DNA from: Clostridia bacterium
GTDB lineage: Bacteria; Bacillota; Clostridia; Christensenellales; DTU072
Length of the DNA: 43,353 nucleotides
Direction of reading: 5' to 3'
Assembly (NCBI GenBank): GCA_028699795.1
Contig: JAQVTZ010000002.1
Coordinates: forward strand, 1 to 43,353
In this document: positions 1 to 10,100 of the stretch, piece by piece
How positions within the stretch are numbered: the first letter of the stretch is position 1
Layout of the letters: each line of letters opens with the position of its first letter
The notes under the pieces: generated by a model
Told to the model about the DNA's origin: nothing
The model's database searches: none
The model's input: only the letters and a program-made list of their open reading frames with translations
Translations under genes and position numbers: made by a program

Positions 1-189
1 GTTTGCGACGGCGTATCCGTCTCCGCCGTTGTTGCCCGTACCGCAAACAATTGCTACGGGAGGCCGCCATTGCGCGCTGCGGTAGATACCTTCCGCCGCG
101 CGTCGCATCAGCTCTATACCGCTTATGCCGCTTGCTATCGTTTGCCTGTCGCTTTCGCGCATGGTTTTTACGGATACAACCTTTATCAT
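1..189 (-). CDS. nnrE: NAD(P)H-hydrate epimerase, N-terminal part (cut by window edge)
   Basis: Reading the minus strand from an ATG at 189-187 gives 63 uninterrupted codons to the window edge. The product starts MIKVVSVKTMRESDRQ and has the segment GISGIELMRRAA followed by VCGTGNNGGDG, which are the N-terminal helix and the glycine-rich nucleotide loop of the YjeF_N family. That family epimerises damaged R-NAD(P)HX to the S form so that a dehydratase can repair it; in many Bacillota the same protein carries a C-terminal dehydratase (NnrD). Whether that second domain is present cannot be seen here. An AGAGG ribosome binding site lies just upstream (about 194-198 on the complement). The gene diverges from the GH5 lipoprotein gene. 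The + strand frame over the same bases is only its shadow. Confidence 0.88.
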   Translation of the reverse strand, partial: MIKVVSVKTMRESDRQTIASGISGIELMRRAAEGIYRSAQWRPPVAIVCGTGNNGGDGYAVAN

Positions 190-286
190 AGCTACCTCTA
201 CAACGACTATTGTACAACATTTTTTTCTATTATGGTAGTTTAACAGTAAATATTCTGTCTTTCGTTTCTTTTTTTAAGGAAAAGGA

Positions 287-295
287 TGCTATAAT
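287..295 (+). promoter_or_regulatory. Extended -10 promoter (TGC-TATAAT) just before the GH5 gene
   Basis: TATAAT at 290-295 is preceded by TGC, a perfect extended -10 element. No good -35 is visible. The last base of the -10 is seven bases before the A of the GH5 start codon at 302, so transcription would begin at or next to the ATG. The AAGGAAAAGGA at 276-286 resembles a ribosome binding site but is about 14 bases from the ATG and would be outside a transcript made from this promoter. The rest of the divergent gap (190-301) is T-rich and shows nothing else clear. Confidence 0.5.
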
Positions 296-301
296 AAATT
301 C

Positions 302-1558
302 ATGAAAAAATTGGTTTGCCTTATGTTAATCATGTGCTTTTCCCTATCGGCTTTAGGCGCTTTGTCTGCTTGCAAGCACGATGACGCAAGCGAAGAAATC
401 CCTCAGCCTGCGGGATATATTACCGCAAGCGGCAAAGATTTTTATACGGCGAAAGAGGACGGTGAAAAGATATTTTTCAAAGGCGTAAACGCGGGCGGTT
501 GGCTGGTTACCGAAGACTGGATGTGCCCCACCTCGTTAGAGGGAGATTTGCATCACGAAAGCGGAATGTTTGAACTATGGGATTCTTTAGAATCTACTTT
601 AGGTATCCATAATGTAGAAGAAGCGTACAACCTTTATCGCGACACTTGGTGGACAACAGAAGACTTTGATCACTGCAAGTCAATGGGATTTAATTCGGTA
701 CGGTTGCCGTTTACTTGGCGGGATTTAGAGAACAAAGACGGTTCCCAAAAGTCTGAAGGGTTTCAAAGACTGGATTGGTTTATCGACGAATGCGCCAGAC
801 GACAAATGTATGTGATATTAGATTTGCACGGCGCGCACGGCTCCCAAAACGGCAAGCATCACTCGGGCGATACGCGCACGGGCGGAAACCTGTATGACAA
901 CGAAGAGAATATGTCACGCACCGAGGCTTTGTGGGTACGCGTGGCGGAGCATTATAAAGAGAACAAATGGATTGCGGCATACGACCTTCTCAACGAACCC
1001 GAAGGGACTCCCGGCGGCGCGATGCACGCGTACACGCCGCACTGGGACTATTATGACAGACTATACAAGGCAATCCGCGCGGTAGATCCTAATAGGCTTA
1101 TTATGATGGAAGCCGTATGGGAGCTTTACAATTTGCCGAACCCCGAAGATTACGGATGGGAAAATATCGCCTACCAACTGCATTTTTATCTTTGGAGCAA
1201 CAGCGGCAATTTAGATGCGCAAAAGGAATTTTTGCAAGGAAAGGTCGCCATTTCTGATTTATTAAAATACAATGTTCCTATTTACATAGGTGAGTTTACT
1301 TTTTTCCATAATCCCGATTCTTGGCTGTATGGATTGGCGCTTTTTCGCGAACAGGGCTGGAGTTGGGCGGTTTGGACCTATAAGGTATACGGGGAGAATA
1401 GTTCTTGGGGGCTGTACAACGGGCCTTCCCGCAATGCCGACAATGTTGTGACAAAATACGACAGTATCGAGACCATACGCTTAAAATGGGAAAATCTGCG
1501 GACAAGCGCATCCTTTGTTCCCAACGAATGGCTTATCGAAATCATGAAAGAAGCATGA
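302..1558 (+). CDS. GH5-family glucanase-like lipoprotein
   Basis: 418 residues. The first 24 are a lipoprotein signal peptide (MKKLVCLML... LSAC, Cys24 as lipid anchor), so the enzyme should sit outside the membrane. The body is a clan-A glycoside hydrolase of family 5, similar to exo-beta-1,3-glucanases and cellulases: FKGVNAGGWL at about 59-68, GFNSVRLPF at 129-137, the acid/base glutamate in LLNEP (Glu232), a substrate-site histidine in YQLHFY, and the nucleophile in PIYIGEF (Glu331). Length is normal for a single catalytic domain. The exact substrate (beta-1,3 or beta-1,4 glucan or another beta-linked glycan) cannot be read from the sequence. The stop codon overlaps the start of bioY (ATGA), so the two are probably translated together. 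ATG 302 is chosen because the signal peptide needs its lysines. Its ribosome binding site is poor; see the leaderless finding. Confidence 0.85.
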   Translation: MKKLVCLMLIMCFSLSALGALSACKHDDASEEIPQPAGYITASGKDFYTAKEDGEKIFFKGVNAGGWLVTEDWMCPTSLEGDLHHESGMFELWDSLESTLGIHNVEEAYNLYRDTWWTTEDFDHCKSMGFNSVRLPFTWRDLENKDGSQKSEGFQRLDWFIDECARRQMYVILDLHGAHGSQNGKHHSGDTRTGGNLYDNEENMSRTEALWVRVAEHYKENKWIAAYDLLNEPEGTPGGAMHAYTPHWDYYDRLYKAIRAVDPNRLIMMEAVWELYNLPNPEDYGWENIAYQLHFYLWSNSGNLDAQKEFLQGKVAISDLLKYNVPIYIGEFTFFHNPDSWLYGLALFREQGWSWAVWTYKVYGENSSWGLYNGPSRNADNVVTKYDSIETIRLKWENLRTSASFVPNEWLIEIMKEA

Positions 1559-2118
1559 AAAATACAATGTCGCGAACAAAATCTTTGGTTTATATTGCGG
1601 TATTTGCCGCGCTTATTGCGATAGGCGCGTTTATCCGAATACCGTTCGGGTTGGTGCCTGCCACCTTGCAGACCGCTTTTGTGATGATGGCGGGGCTTGC
1701 CTTAGGCCCTACGAAAGCTACCGTTTCGGTGCTTATCTATCTTGCTCTGGGGCTTGCGGGCTTACCGATTTTTACTGCGGGCGGAGGTTTCGACTATATA
1801 TTTTATCCTACATTCGGCTACCTTTTGGGGTTTGTGTTTGCCGCTTGGATGACGGGTTTTTTGTTCCGGAAATTCAAACAAAAGACTTTATTCGCCGCAG
1901 TGTGCGCGGGGCTCGCAGGCGTATTCGCGGTTTATCTTATCGGTCTCCCATATCTATATCTTATAAAAAACATCTATTTCAACACCCCAATTGGAGTCAA
2001 TGTTTTGTTTGTTCAATGTTTCCTTATCTTTCTCCCCGGTGACCTGCTTACCATGTTTTTATCCGCCACGCTCGTTATCAGATTGCAGAAAATCAAAGGA
2101 TTATTCGATAATATATGA
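1555..2118 (+). CDS. bioY: Biotin ECF transporter substrate-binding component BioY
   Basis: 187 residues from the ATG at 1555, which overlaps the stop of the GH5 gene by four bases. The protein is a small polytopic membrane protein with the BioY signature: an early AALIAIGAFIRIPFG segment, then PATLQTAFVMMAGLALGP, and a glycine-rich GLPIFTAGGGFDYIFYPTFGYLLGF stretch split over the next helices. BioY binds biotin and works with the shared energising module (EcfA, EcfA', EcfT), which is not in this window. The open frame extends upstream to 1405, but that part lies inside the GH5 gene and is not membrane-like, so it is rejected. No biotin synthesis genes and no clear BirA operator are nearby. 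Pairing with a secreted glucanase gives no functional link beyond co-expression. Confidence 0.92.
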   Translation: MKNTMSRTKSLVYIAVFAALIAIGAFIRIPFGLVPATLQTAFVMMAGLALGPTKATVSVLIYLALGLAGLPIFTAGGGFDYIFYPTFGYLLGFVFAAWMTGFLFRKFKQKTLFAAVCAGLAGVFAVYLIGLPYLYLIKNIYFNTPIGVNVLFVQCFLIFLPGDLLTMFLSATLVIRLQKIKGLFDNI

Positions 2119-2161
2119 GAACTCGGCTTGAATTATTTAGTAAGCGGTTCCTTAATTTCTA

Positions 2162-2190
2162 TTGCAATCGCCCCATATTTCCTTTATACT
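2162..2190 (+). promoter_or_regulatory. Sigma-A promoter for the GH13 gene
   Basis: TTGCAA (2162-2167), a 17-base spacer and TATACT (2185-2190). Expected start of transcription is near 2197, about 67 bases before the start codon. The promoter lies in the 145-bp gap after bioY, which has no clear terminator. Confidence 0.6.
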
Positions 2191-2205
2191 TGTTTCGGCA
2201 TAAGT

Positions 2206-2219
2206 TTTTTTGCAAAAAA
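2206..2219 (+). promoter_or_regulatory. 14-bp palindrome in the GH13 leader (possible operator)
   Basis: Six T, GC, six A: a perfect 14-bp palindrome starting about nine bases after the predicted transcription start. It is flanked by a weaker GTTTC/GAAAC pair (about 2192-2196 and 2220-2224). The position fits an operator that blocks early elongation, but the A/T composition makes chance a real alternative. Confidence 0.3.
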
Positions 2220-2263
2220 GAAACCGAAGAGAGCCACATTATTAAAATAGTAAGGATGTACCA

Positions 2264-4045
2264 TTGAAATTTCATTCGCGTGACACAACCTATAAAAAGC
2301 CTTTCGGGGCGGCGGCAACGGGCGAAGAGATCCAAATAATGTTTCCCGTAGAAAAACGGCGCCGCGCGAAAGGTGTTTTTATTGTCTTGCGCGGCGTATT
2401 AAATAGGCGGATTGCGCTGGATAAGTTGCAAGAAGATGACGCAACTATTTTTTTCGGTACAAGTTTTTGTGTGGACAAAGAAGGTATCGTTTATTATCGT
2501 TTCGAAGTTGAAACGGGCAAAGGATTCTTGTTCGTCGGAAGGGATGCGACGGGACAAGCGGTTGTTGGAGATTGGCTTCCCGAGTGGCAATTAACCGTTT
2601 TCGACAACCATTACACCACACCCCAATGGCTGAAAGGCGGATTGATTTATCATATTTTTATAGATAGGTTTGCGCGAATCGAAGACGGCAAAAAACCCAG
2701 TTTTGGGTATCTGAAAAGCTGGGAAGAGGATGTCGAAATCCATAAAGATGATGGTTCTTACGCGGCAGATGATTTTTTCGGAGGGAATATAAAAGGGATT
2801 CTTTCCAAACTGGATTATCTCGAAAGTCTTGGGGTAAACGCCATTTATCTTTCTCCCGTTTTCGAATCTTCCTCTAATCACAGATACGACACGGGAGACT
2901 ATTTAAAAATAGACAAGCTGTTCGGTGACGAGGAAGAATTCGCCCGACTGATTTCCGATTGCAAATCGCGCGGAATCGGTATTATTTTGGACGGTGTATT
3001 TAATCATACGGGCGCGGACAGCGTTTATTTCAATAAATTCGGACATTATCCGTCTTTGGGAGCTTACCAATCCGAAAAGAGTCCGTATTACCATTGGTAT
3101 ACTTTTTTTGATAACTTAGACTATGCGTGTTGGTGGGGTGTGAAGTCCGTACCGACAGTACGAAGGGATGCGCTAGATTTTCAAGATTTTATCGCAGGTT
3201 ACGATGGTGTAATAGAGAAGTGGACTTCTTTAGGCGTAATGGGATGGCGTCTTGATGTTGTGGACGAATTATCTTCGGCGTTTGTGAAAAAAATCCGTTC
3301 GGCGATAAAACGGCACGGAAGCGAACGCGTCATCATCGGTGAGGTTTGGGAGGACGCAAGCACGAAGGTGAGTTACGGCGAAAGCCGCGAATACCTGTTC
3401 GGGAAGGAGTTGGACGGTGTGATGAATTATCCTTTCCGTACCGCAATCCTTGACTATGTAAAGAGCGCGAATGCCGAAGCATTTGTCACAATAGTAAACG
3501 CTATTATCGAAAATTATCCTAAACCAACGCTGGATTGCTGCATGACGCTCATCGGCACGCATGATACGGTAAGAGTGATAAACGAATTGGCGGAAGGGGT
3601 TGTCCCCCATAAAAAAAGCGAAAGAAAGGCGCACAGACTATCTCCCAATGCATACGCCAAAGCAAAAAAGAGGCTGATGCTTGCGGCCTGTCTGCAATAT
3701 TTTTTACCAGGGGTACCTTCTTTGTATTATGGTGATGAAACGGCGTTGCAGGGCTACGAAGACCCGATGAATCGACGGCCGTATCCTTGGGGCGCAGAGG
3801 ATGCCGAAACTTTGGATTTTTACCGTAAGTTGGGCGGTATCCGCAAGACGAACAGGCCGCTGTTTTCTATGACTGCGACGATAACGGCGGAGAACGGCGT
3901 TGTCACAATTGCAAGAGGAAATCTCGCTTTAATAGCGAATGCATCTGGCGCACCTGTTATGATAGAAAAAGTTTTTGATTTATTGACGGGCGACTTCCTG
4001 ATGCAAGTGCCTGCTTGCGGCGCAATTATCATAAGCAATCCATAA
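2264..4045 (+). CDS. GH13 alpha-amylase family glycosidase (cytoplasmic)
   Basis: 593 residues with a TTG start at 2264, preceded by AAGGA at 2252-2256 (seven-base spacing); the nearby ATG at 2256 is in another frame. All four conserved GH13 regions are present: DGVFNH at 243-248; GWRLDVVDE with nucleophile Asp331; IIGEVWED with acid/base Glu360; LIGTHDT with Asp434. An N-terminal beta domain of about 120 residues precedes the barrel, as in neopullulanase, cyclomaltodextrinase and maltogenic amylase relatives. The motif YHIFIDRFAR at about 129-138 is typical of that group. There is no signal peptide, so it should act on imported maltodextrins in the cytoplasm. It has its own promoter and is followed by the surface-protein operon. 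The exact specificity (alpha-1,4 or alpha-1,6, pullulan or cyclodextrin) is not readable. Confidence 0.9.
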   Translation: MKFHSRDTTYKKPFGAAATGEEIQIMFPVEKRRRAKGVFIVLRGVLNRRIALDKLQEDDATIFFGTSFCVDKEGIVYYRFEVETGKGFLFVGRDATGQAVVGDWLPEWQLTVFDNHYTTPQWLKGGLIYHIFIDRFARIEDGKKPSFGYLKSWEEDVEIHKDDGSYAADDFFGGNIKGILSKLDYLESLGVNAIYLSPVFESSSNHRYDTGDYLKIDKLFGDEEEFARLISDCKSRGIGIILDGVFNHTGADSVYFNKFGHYPSLGAYQSEKSPYYHWYTFFDNLDYACWWGVKSVPTVRRDALDFQDFIAGYDGVIEKWTSLGVMGWRLDVVDELSSAFVKKIRSAIKRHGSERVIIGEVWEDASTKVSYGESREYLFGKELDGVMNYPFRTAILDYVKSANAEAFVTIVNAIIENYPKPTLDCCMTLIGTHDTVRVINELAEGVVPHKKSERKAHRLSPNAYAKAKKRLMLAACLQYFLPGVPSLYYGDETALQGYEDPMNRRPYPWGAEDAETLDFYRKLGGIRKTNRPLFSMTATITAENGVVTIARGNLALIANASGAPVMIEKVFDLLTGDFLMQVPACGAIIISNP

Positions 4046-4090
4046 ATAAAATCTTATAAGTAATAATATAGTAAAATACACGGTTTTCTC

Positions 4091-4118
4091 TTGCAAAATC
4101 TTGCACCTCTGTTATAAT
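4091..4118 (+). promoter_or_regulatory. Sigma-A promoter of the giant lipoprotein operon
   Basis: TTGCAA (4091-4096), a 16-base spacer and a perfect TATAAT (4113-4118). Transcription should start near 4125. No other promoter of this quality is seen before the terminator at 20972, so it likely drives both lipoprotein genes. Confidence 0.7.
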
Positions 4119-4169
4119 AAACATGTATATATATAGGGCGCGTAATATATGCGTCCCGCCAGAGGTGCA
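4102..4169 (+). repeat. 9-bp inverted repeat pairing the promoter spacer with the ribosome binding site
   Basis: TGCACCTCT at 4102-4110 and AGAGGTGCA at 4161-4169 are perfect inverted copies. The right arm contains the ribosome binding site (AGAGGTG, 4161-4167) of the giant gene; the left arm lies between -35 and -10. Between them, GGGCGC (about 4136-4141) and GCGTCCC (4151-4157) can form a smaller hairpin with one bulged base. A transcript starting near 4125 lacks the left arm; a read-through transcript from upstream has both arms and could fold so as to hide the site. Confidence 0.55.
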
Positions 4170-4173
4170 TGAT

Positions 4174-7100
4174 ATGTCAAAAACAACTAGAATAGCCGCG
4201 CTTGTTCTCATTCTAACGATGCTTTTATTAGGCGTTACCGCCTGCTCTACCGATACGGCCAAGGTTACCGGCATACAACTTGCCGGTGAGTATCGCAATG
4301 TTTATTTGGTAGGGGAAGATCTCGACCTTTCGGGAATGGAACTTTTGTTGGAAAACAGCGACGGGACCACCTCGACCGTTAATATTGCGGATGTCCGCAG
4401 CGATATTAAGTTTCTCAATGTCAACACCGATGCTGTTACAAAACAGCTAGAAATTACAATACAATACCAAAAACAAAAAACAACATTTACGATAGATGTC
4501 GTCAATCCGCAATCCGACGAAAACAGGGTAAATGTGGTTTTTGATTTAAATATTGCTTCTTTAGATGAGCAATCCCGAAAATTTCAAGAAATTAAAGTAT
4601 TACAGCTAAGCAAGCTAAATGCGCCTTCGTCATCTCCTACCAGAGTAGGATACGCCTTCGATGGCTGGTATAAAGATACCGCACTCAAAAACCCCTGGAA
4701 TTTTTCTGTGGACCAAGTTATTTTAACCTCCCAGCATACCCTCAATACCGTTTATTTATATGCCAAATGGACTCCCTATTGCGAAGTAACTTTCTATAAA
4801 ATATTGCCTTCGGGCGAGACGACGCTTATTGCCACAAAAATGGTAAAAAAAGGTGGGTCACTTACAGATTTTCCCAATATCCCTATAGATGCGGGCGAAG
4901 AAAAATACATATTCGAATGGGATTACAGCAGTTTCGAAAGTATTACCGAAAATATCGAGGTATACACCAAAGAACCTGTATTAAAGACATACAATGTAGA
5001 ATTTTATGACAAAATAAACGATGCGGACCAACTTCTTTATATTCTCGAAGATGTTCCTTACGGCACAGACCTTTTGGACCCTTCCACCGTGCTTACCACC
5101 CAACATGGCGCGCAAATTTCTCCTTTACAAGAAATCGGTTTGCTTTCGCCCTCTAACAGAGAAAACCATGTTTTTGCCAATGCTTGGGATTATAAAGGGC
5201 TCACTTATCATATAGCAAATCCGCAAACAAATAACCCGTTGCGCAATGTCAAGCAAAGTATGCAATTGTATGCGCATTACGAAATAAAAACATTTACAGT
5301 TTCTTTCGATCTCAACTATCAAGGTCAGTCTATTACGCCGCCCTCCCCTCAAGTTGTTGCCCACAATACCCCCATCATCGATATTACCGTAACCAGAGAC
5401 GGTTACGATTTCGACGGTTGGTACAAAGATGCCCAATGTACCCGCCCTTGGAATTTTAATACCGAAAAAGTTACAGAAAACCGTACCCTTTATGCCAAAT
5501 GGACCAAGCTGTTCAAGATCGATTTTTACGCAATCTATTATGGCGATGTGGTGGGTGGCACAGAGAGGCAACCGGCGATGGACAACTCCAGTCTTTTGTA
5601 TTACCAAAATAACGACGGAATATGGGAAGACTCTAATGGTAACGAGATGTTTGCATCATCGACAATTGACCCTCAGATGACCGATCCCGTGGGCGGATTC
5701 CTTTATAACTACATCAAAAAAGATAACGTAATCGCCTATACTCGTGTTCTGATTGGTGAGGTAATGGTTCGCCAAGGCGAGACGGCGTCGGCGCTCCCCA
5801 GTGTATATAGCAGCCAAGTAACGCTTGATGGCCATACGGCAAAATGGAGCAGCACCTCTTTTGTCAATATCCAAGAAGATCGTTCTGTTTACGCCATATA
5901 CACAATACGAACTTACAATGTTAAGTTTGTGGACGGCGAAAACCAAATCGGTCCCACACAAGTAATCCCCTATAAAGGTAAGGCAATTGCTCCTAACGAT
6001 ACGAGAGACGAAAACCTTGCCAACAAAGTGGTGTTCGACAATTATGTTACCACTACACGCTGGGGGTATTCGTTTAGCGGATGGAATTCACTTGCCTATC
6101 TCAATGTGACCGAAGATACGACTATTTCGGCAACATTTACCCCTAACACATATAGGGTCACCGTTCAACTTAGTCCTGGCAATACCGAAGTACGCAACGA
6201 GTTGTACGATTCTGTTCTTACGCTTATTACCCCCAACAGAGAAGCGGAGGGGTATGATTTCGACGGTTGGTATACCACGCCCGATTACGCGCCCGGTTCC
6301 GAATGGGGCGCAGACGACAAAGTCACGGGCAATATCAGTATCTATGCGAAATGGGTCGAAATTTACACGATTACTTTTACGGACGGAGCGACAACCAATC
6401 CTTTGGTGCTTGCAACACGCAAGGTGCGCAAGGGAAACAGTTTAACCGATATCCCCGTAGTCCCCGAAATCGTAGGCAAAAACGGTATCTGGCGCGAAGA
6501 CGGCGCAATACCGAATTTCCAAAATGTGCAGCGCGATATGATTATTGCTGCCACATATACAGACAAAACTTTCAATGTAAACTTTAAAAACGGCAATCAT
6601 GACGATTATTTCTATCTTGCCAATGTGCTTTATAATACCAAAGTCGTACCGCCTCTTTCGCCCGAAGACCCGTCTCAAGCGGTTCCCGATCCCGATGCAA
6701 GTTATGTGGGGTATCAATTCGAGGGTTGGACGGTCGCAGGCGTCACAGGCTATGTAAATTTTTCGACTTACCAAATTAAGCAGGATACCACATTTATCGC
6801 AAGTTATTCCCGCCGTACATTTACTGTGCTGTTTGTCGATAACGATTACGACAGCACGGGCGTTGTTTTGCGTGAAGTAACGATAGAATACGAAGCGATT
6901 GCTTATCCGCCCGCAAACCCCCTAAAAACAGGGATGAATTTTTTGGGTTGGTCTACCGACAAAATTACTGTTTCAGACGATTTATCGATTACGGGTGATA
7001 CCGTTTTTTACGCTGTGTATCAAATAAAAGAATATAATGTTACCTTCAAAAGTATCGAAGACAACACTACTTGGGCGACAGTAAAAGTAGAGCATGGCGA

Positions 7101-10100
7101 ACTTGCTGCTTATCCGTCGGACATCCCTCAGCCTACTTATAATGGATTTACTTTTACGGGGTGGGATTATGATTTCAACACGCCAATTACTTCGCACAAA
7201 AATATTTTTGCGATATTCCAAATCAACACCTATACGATTACTTTCGTAACGGGAGAAGGCTCAACTGTAGACCCTGTGACGGCGACACATAACTCCTATG
7301 CGATTGCGCCCCAACAACCAACATATGAAAACATGGCTTTCTTGGGCTGGTATTTGGACGAAATGTACAGCGTACAATACTTGTTTGATCAACCGATGAC
7401 CTCGAATTTAACTTTGTATGCAAAGTGGTCCGAATATGTTAGCGGATTCGGCGATATTGTATTCCAATTAAATAGCGAAAACACGGCATATACGGTAGTG
7501 AGTGTCAATCCCGATGCGCTTGCGGTAAAGATTGATAACTTTTACCAAAACAAGCCTGTTACTTCTATCGGTAGCGGCGCTTTCCGCAACAACCAAAGGT
7601 TACGGGTAGTAATCTTGCCCGATACATTACAAACCATTGGCACAAACGCTTTCGAGGGATGTGTGAACCTGCTTCGTATCGACATTCCCCAACCCGTAAC
7701 CTCTATTGGTGACAATGCTTTTAACGGTTGCATCAATCTGTCTGCCGCAACTTTTACACCAAACTCGGCTTTAACGACAATCGGCAATTACGCATTTATA
7801 AATGCGCGCAGTCTTACGGGGTTGGCGCTCCCAGATACCGTTACAAATATCGGTTCGGGCGCGTTTATGGGTTGTTCTTCTTTATATAGTTTAGAAGTGC
7901 CGCGCGGTGTTACCACAATTGGCGCTTCCGCTTTCGAGAACTGTATCGGCCTTAAATATCTTATTTTCCTAAGACCTTCCCCTTGTATTCTTGGCGAATA
8001 CGCATTCGACGGTGTGACGCAGAGTTTCCGCCTTTATGTGCAGGATGTACTCGCTTATACTTCGGGCGTAACCAGCAATTGGCAAGCGGTAGGCGACAGG
8101 ATTTGTCCTTCGGGAAACATCGCATCCGATTGGTATTACAGTCTAATACAAGTCGGGGCGCACGCGAACAAACTTAGATTATTACATTATCTTGGCAACG
8201 ATACCGATTTAGCGGTACCCGAAACGCTCACTGTCGAAGGTGTCGAACGCACTGTTTATTCTTTAGGAGACTATTTATTTGACGGCAAAGTAACGGCATT
8301 CAAGATGAATTCTGATATGCCGCTTTCTGCAAACACTTTCGGTTCCGCTTCGGGGCTTATGAAACTCGAAGTAAGTATTGTAAACGAGTTGGGCGAACAA
8401 AGAGAATTGCTCAATTCCAACATCACCTATATCCGCAATGCGTTTGAAACCATCAATAGTCTAAAAGAACTTAGTATTTCTGCGGTGGCAACGCTCAAGA
8501 ACTTATTTGGCAATGTCAATCCTCCAGCCAATCTCAAAAAAGTCAATATCCTTAACGACCGAACAGAATTGCCCGCCGATATGTTTTATAATTGCCTTAA
8601 TATTGAGGAAATAACCATTCCCGCTTCTATACAGAATATAGGTAATTATGCTTTCTACGGATGTTATAATCTTCATAGCGTTTCGATAGCGCCTATCAGC
8701 GGTCTTACAAGTATCGGCGAGAGCGCCTTCGAAAACTGTGTCAGCTTACAACAGATTGCGATACCCGATTCCGTTACCGTTATCGAAAGCAATGCGTTCA
8801 AGGCCACGCCTTATGTAACCAATTCCGACGAAACTTTCGTCGTATTGGGAGACGGAATACTGTATTCTTACAACGGCAACGACGAAACGGTTATTCTGCC
8901 CAAAGAAATCAAACAGATCAATGAGTACGCTTTTTATGGCGCTTCTTTGCGCAGCTTTATGTTCGAAGAAGGATCCGTCTTACAAAGCGTAGGAGATTAC
9001 GCTTTTGCCGAATGTGTAAATTTAGAGCATGCGGTTTTCCCAGAAACCATGGCTTCGTTGGGCGAAGGAGCATTCTATAACGATACAAAACTTTCCAAGG
9101 TTATATTCTTCTTATATGATCAATTCGGCGTCAGGATTTACATTGCCGACACGACCAGCATATTTACAAACTGCATGCATACTTTAGAGATTATTGTACC
9201 GTTAGCAAGCAGCTCAAGATTTTTAGAGTCAGATAATAACTGGGAAGAAATTATCCGCGAACAGCTCGATTATCCCGGATGGTCCGGGCTTTCCAGCGCC
9301 AACCTGTATTTCAATGAAGAATGGATTTATAGTTTAGAAGCGGGTCAAGGGATTACCCTGTTGCAATATTACGGTTCCAACAAAGATCTAGTGATACCTT
9401 CCCAAATTGGTAGCGATGAAGTGATAGAACTTGCCAACTATACCATACCGCGTAATACCATAACTTTAGATTTTAGCGTCAGTGTCGCAAGCGATTCCCG
9501 CGTGTTTGGCGCACTCAACGGGCTTACCGAAGTTACGATAAGAGACACGACGAACGCCACCTTTATTATGGAAAAAGATTATATCTACAATATGTTGGCT
9601 GCCAACCGTTCGCTTCACAAAATCAATGTGGGCGGCAAAATGAGTATTTATTCCATTTTAGGAGACCGACTACCGCCCTCCAATATTACGGCGGTTACGG
9701 TATTTGACGGTGAGACCTCGCTTGCGGACGAGATGTTCAAAGATTGTCAATATATTGTCGATATCGAATTGCCCGACTCGTTAACCGATGTGGGTAAGCA
9801 AGCCTTTAATGGAAGCGGTTGGGAAAACGCCTATGATGGCGAATTTGTTACGATTCTGCGGGACTTAGATGGCAGAGGTTTATTGGTAAGCTATAAGGGC
9901 AACCAAAAACATGTCGTGATACCTTCCGATGTAAAAGCAATTAACCGTATGTTGTTTGAAAACAATGCATTTGTTGAAATTGTGAGCGCAAACAATCTTG
10001 AAGCGATTTATGACAATGCCTTTGCGGGCGCGGAGACGCTAAGCAAAATTATTTTAGGCGGAGATGCCCCATCATTCGGAACCGAAGTGTTCAAAGACCT

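Noticed and set aside
3..191. 62-codon + strand open frame at the left edge
   Set aside because: The minus strand over the same bases encodes a clear YjeF_N N-terminus; the + frame is arginine/leucine-rich shadow.
1405..1554. N-terminal extension of bioY by 50 residues
   Set aside because: It lies wholly inside the GH5 gene, has no membrane character and no ribosome binding site; BioY proteins start close to the first helix.
4123..4173. Upstream ATG for the giant lipoprotein
   Set aside because: It would put 17 charged residues before the signal peptide and has no ribosome binding site; ATG 4174 has AGAGGTG at ideal spacing.
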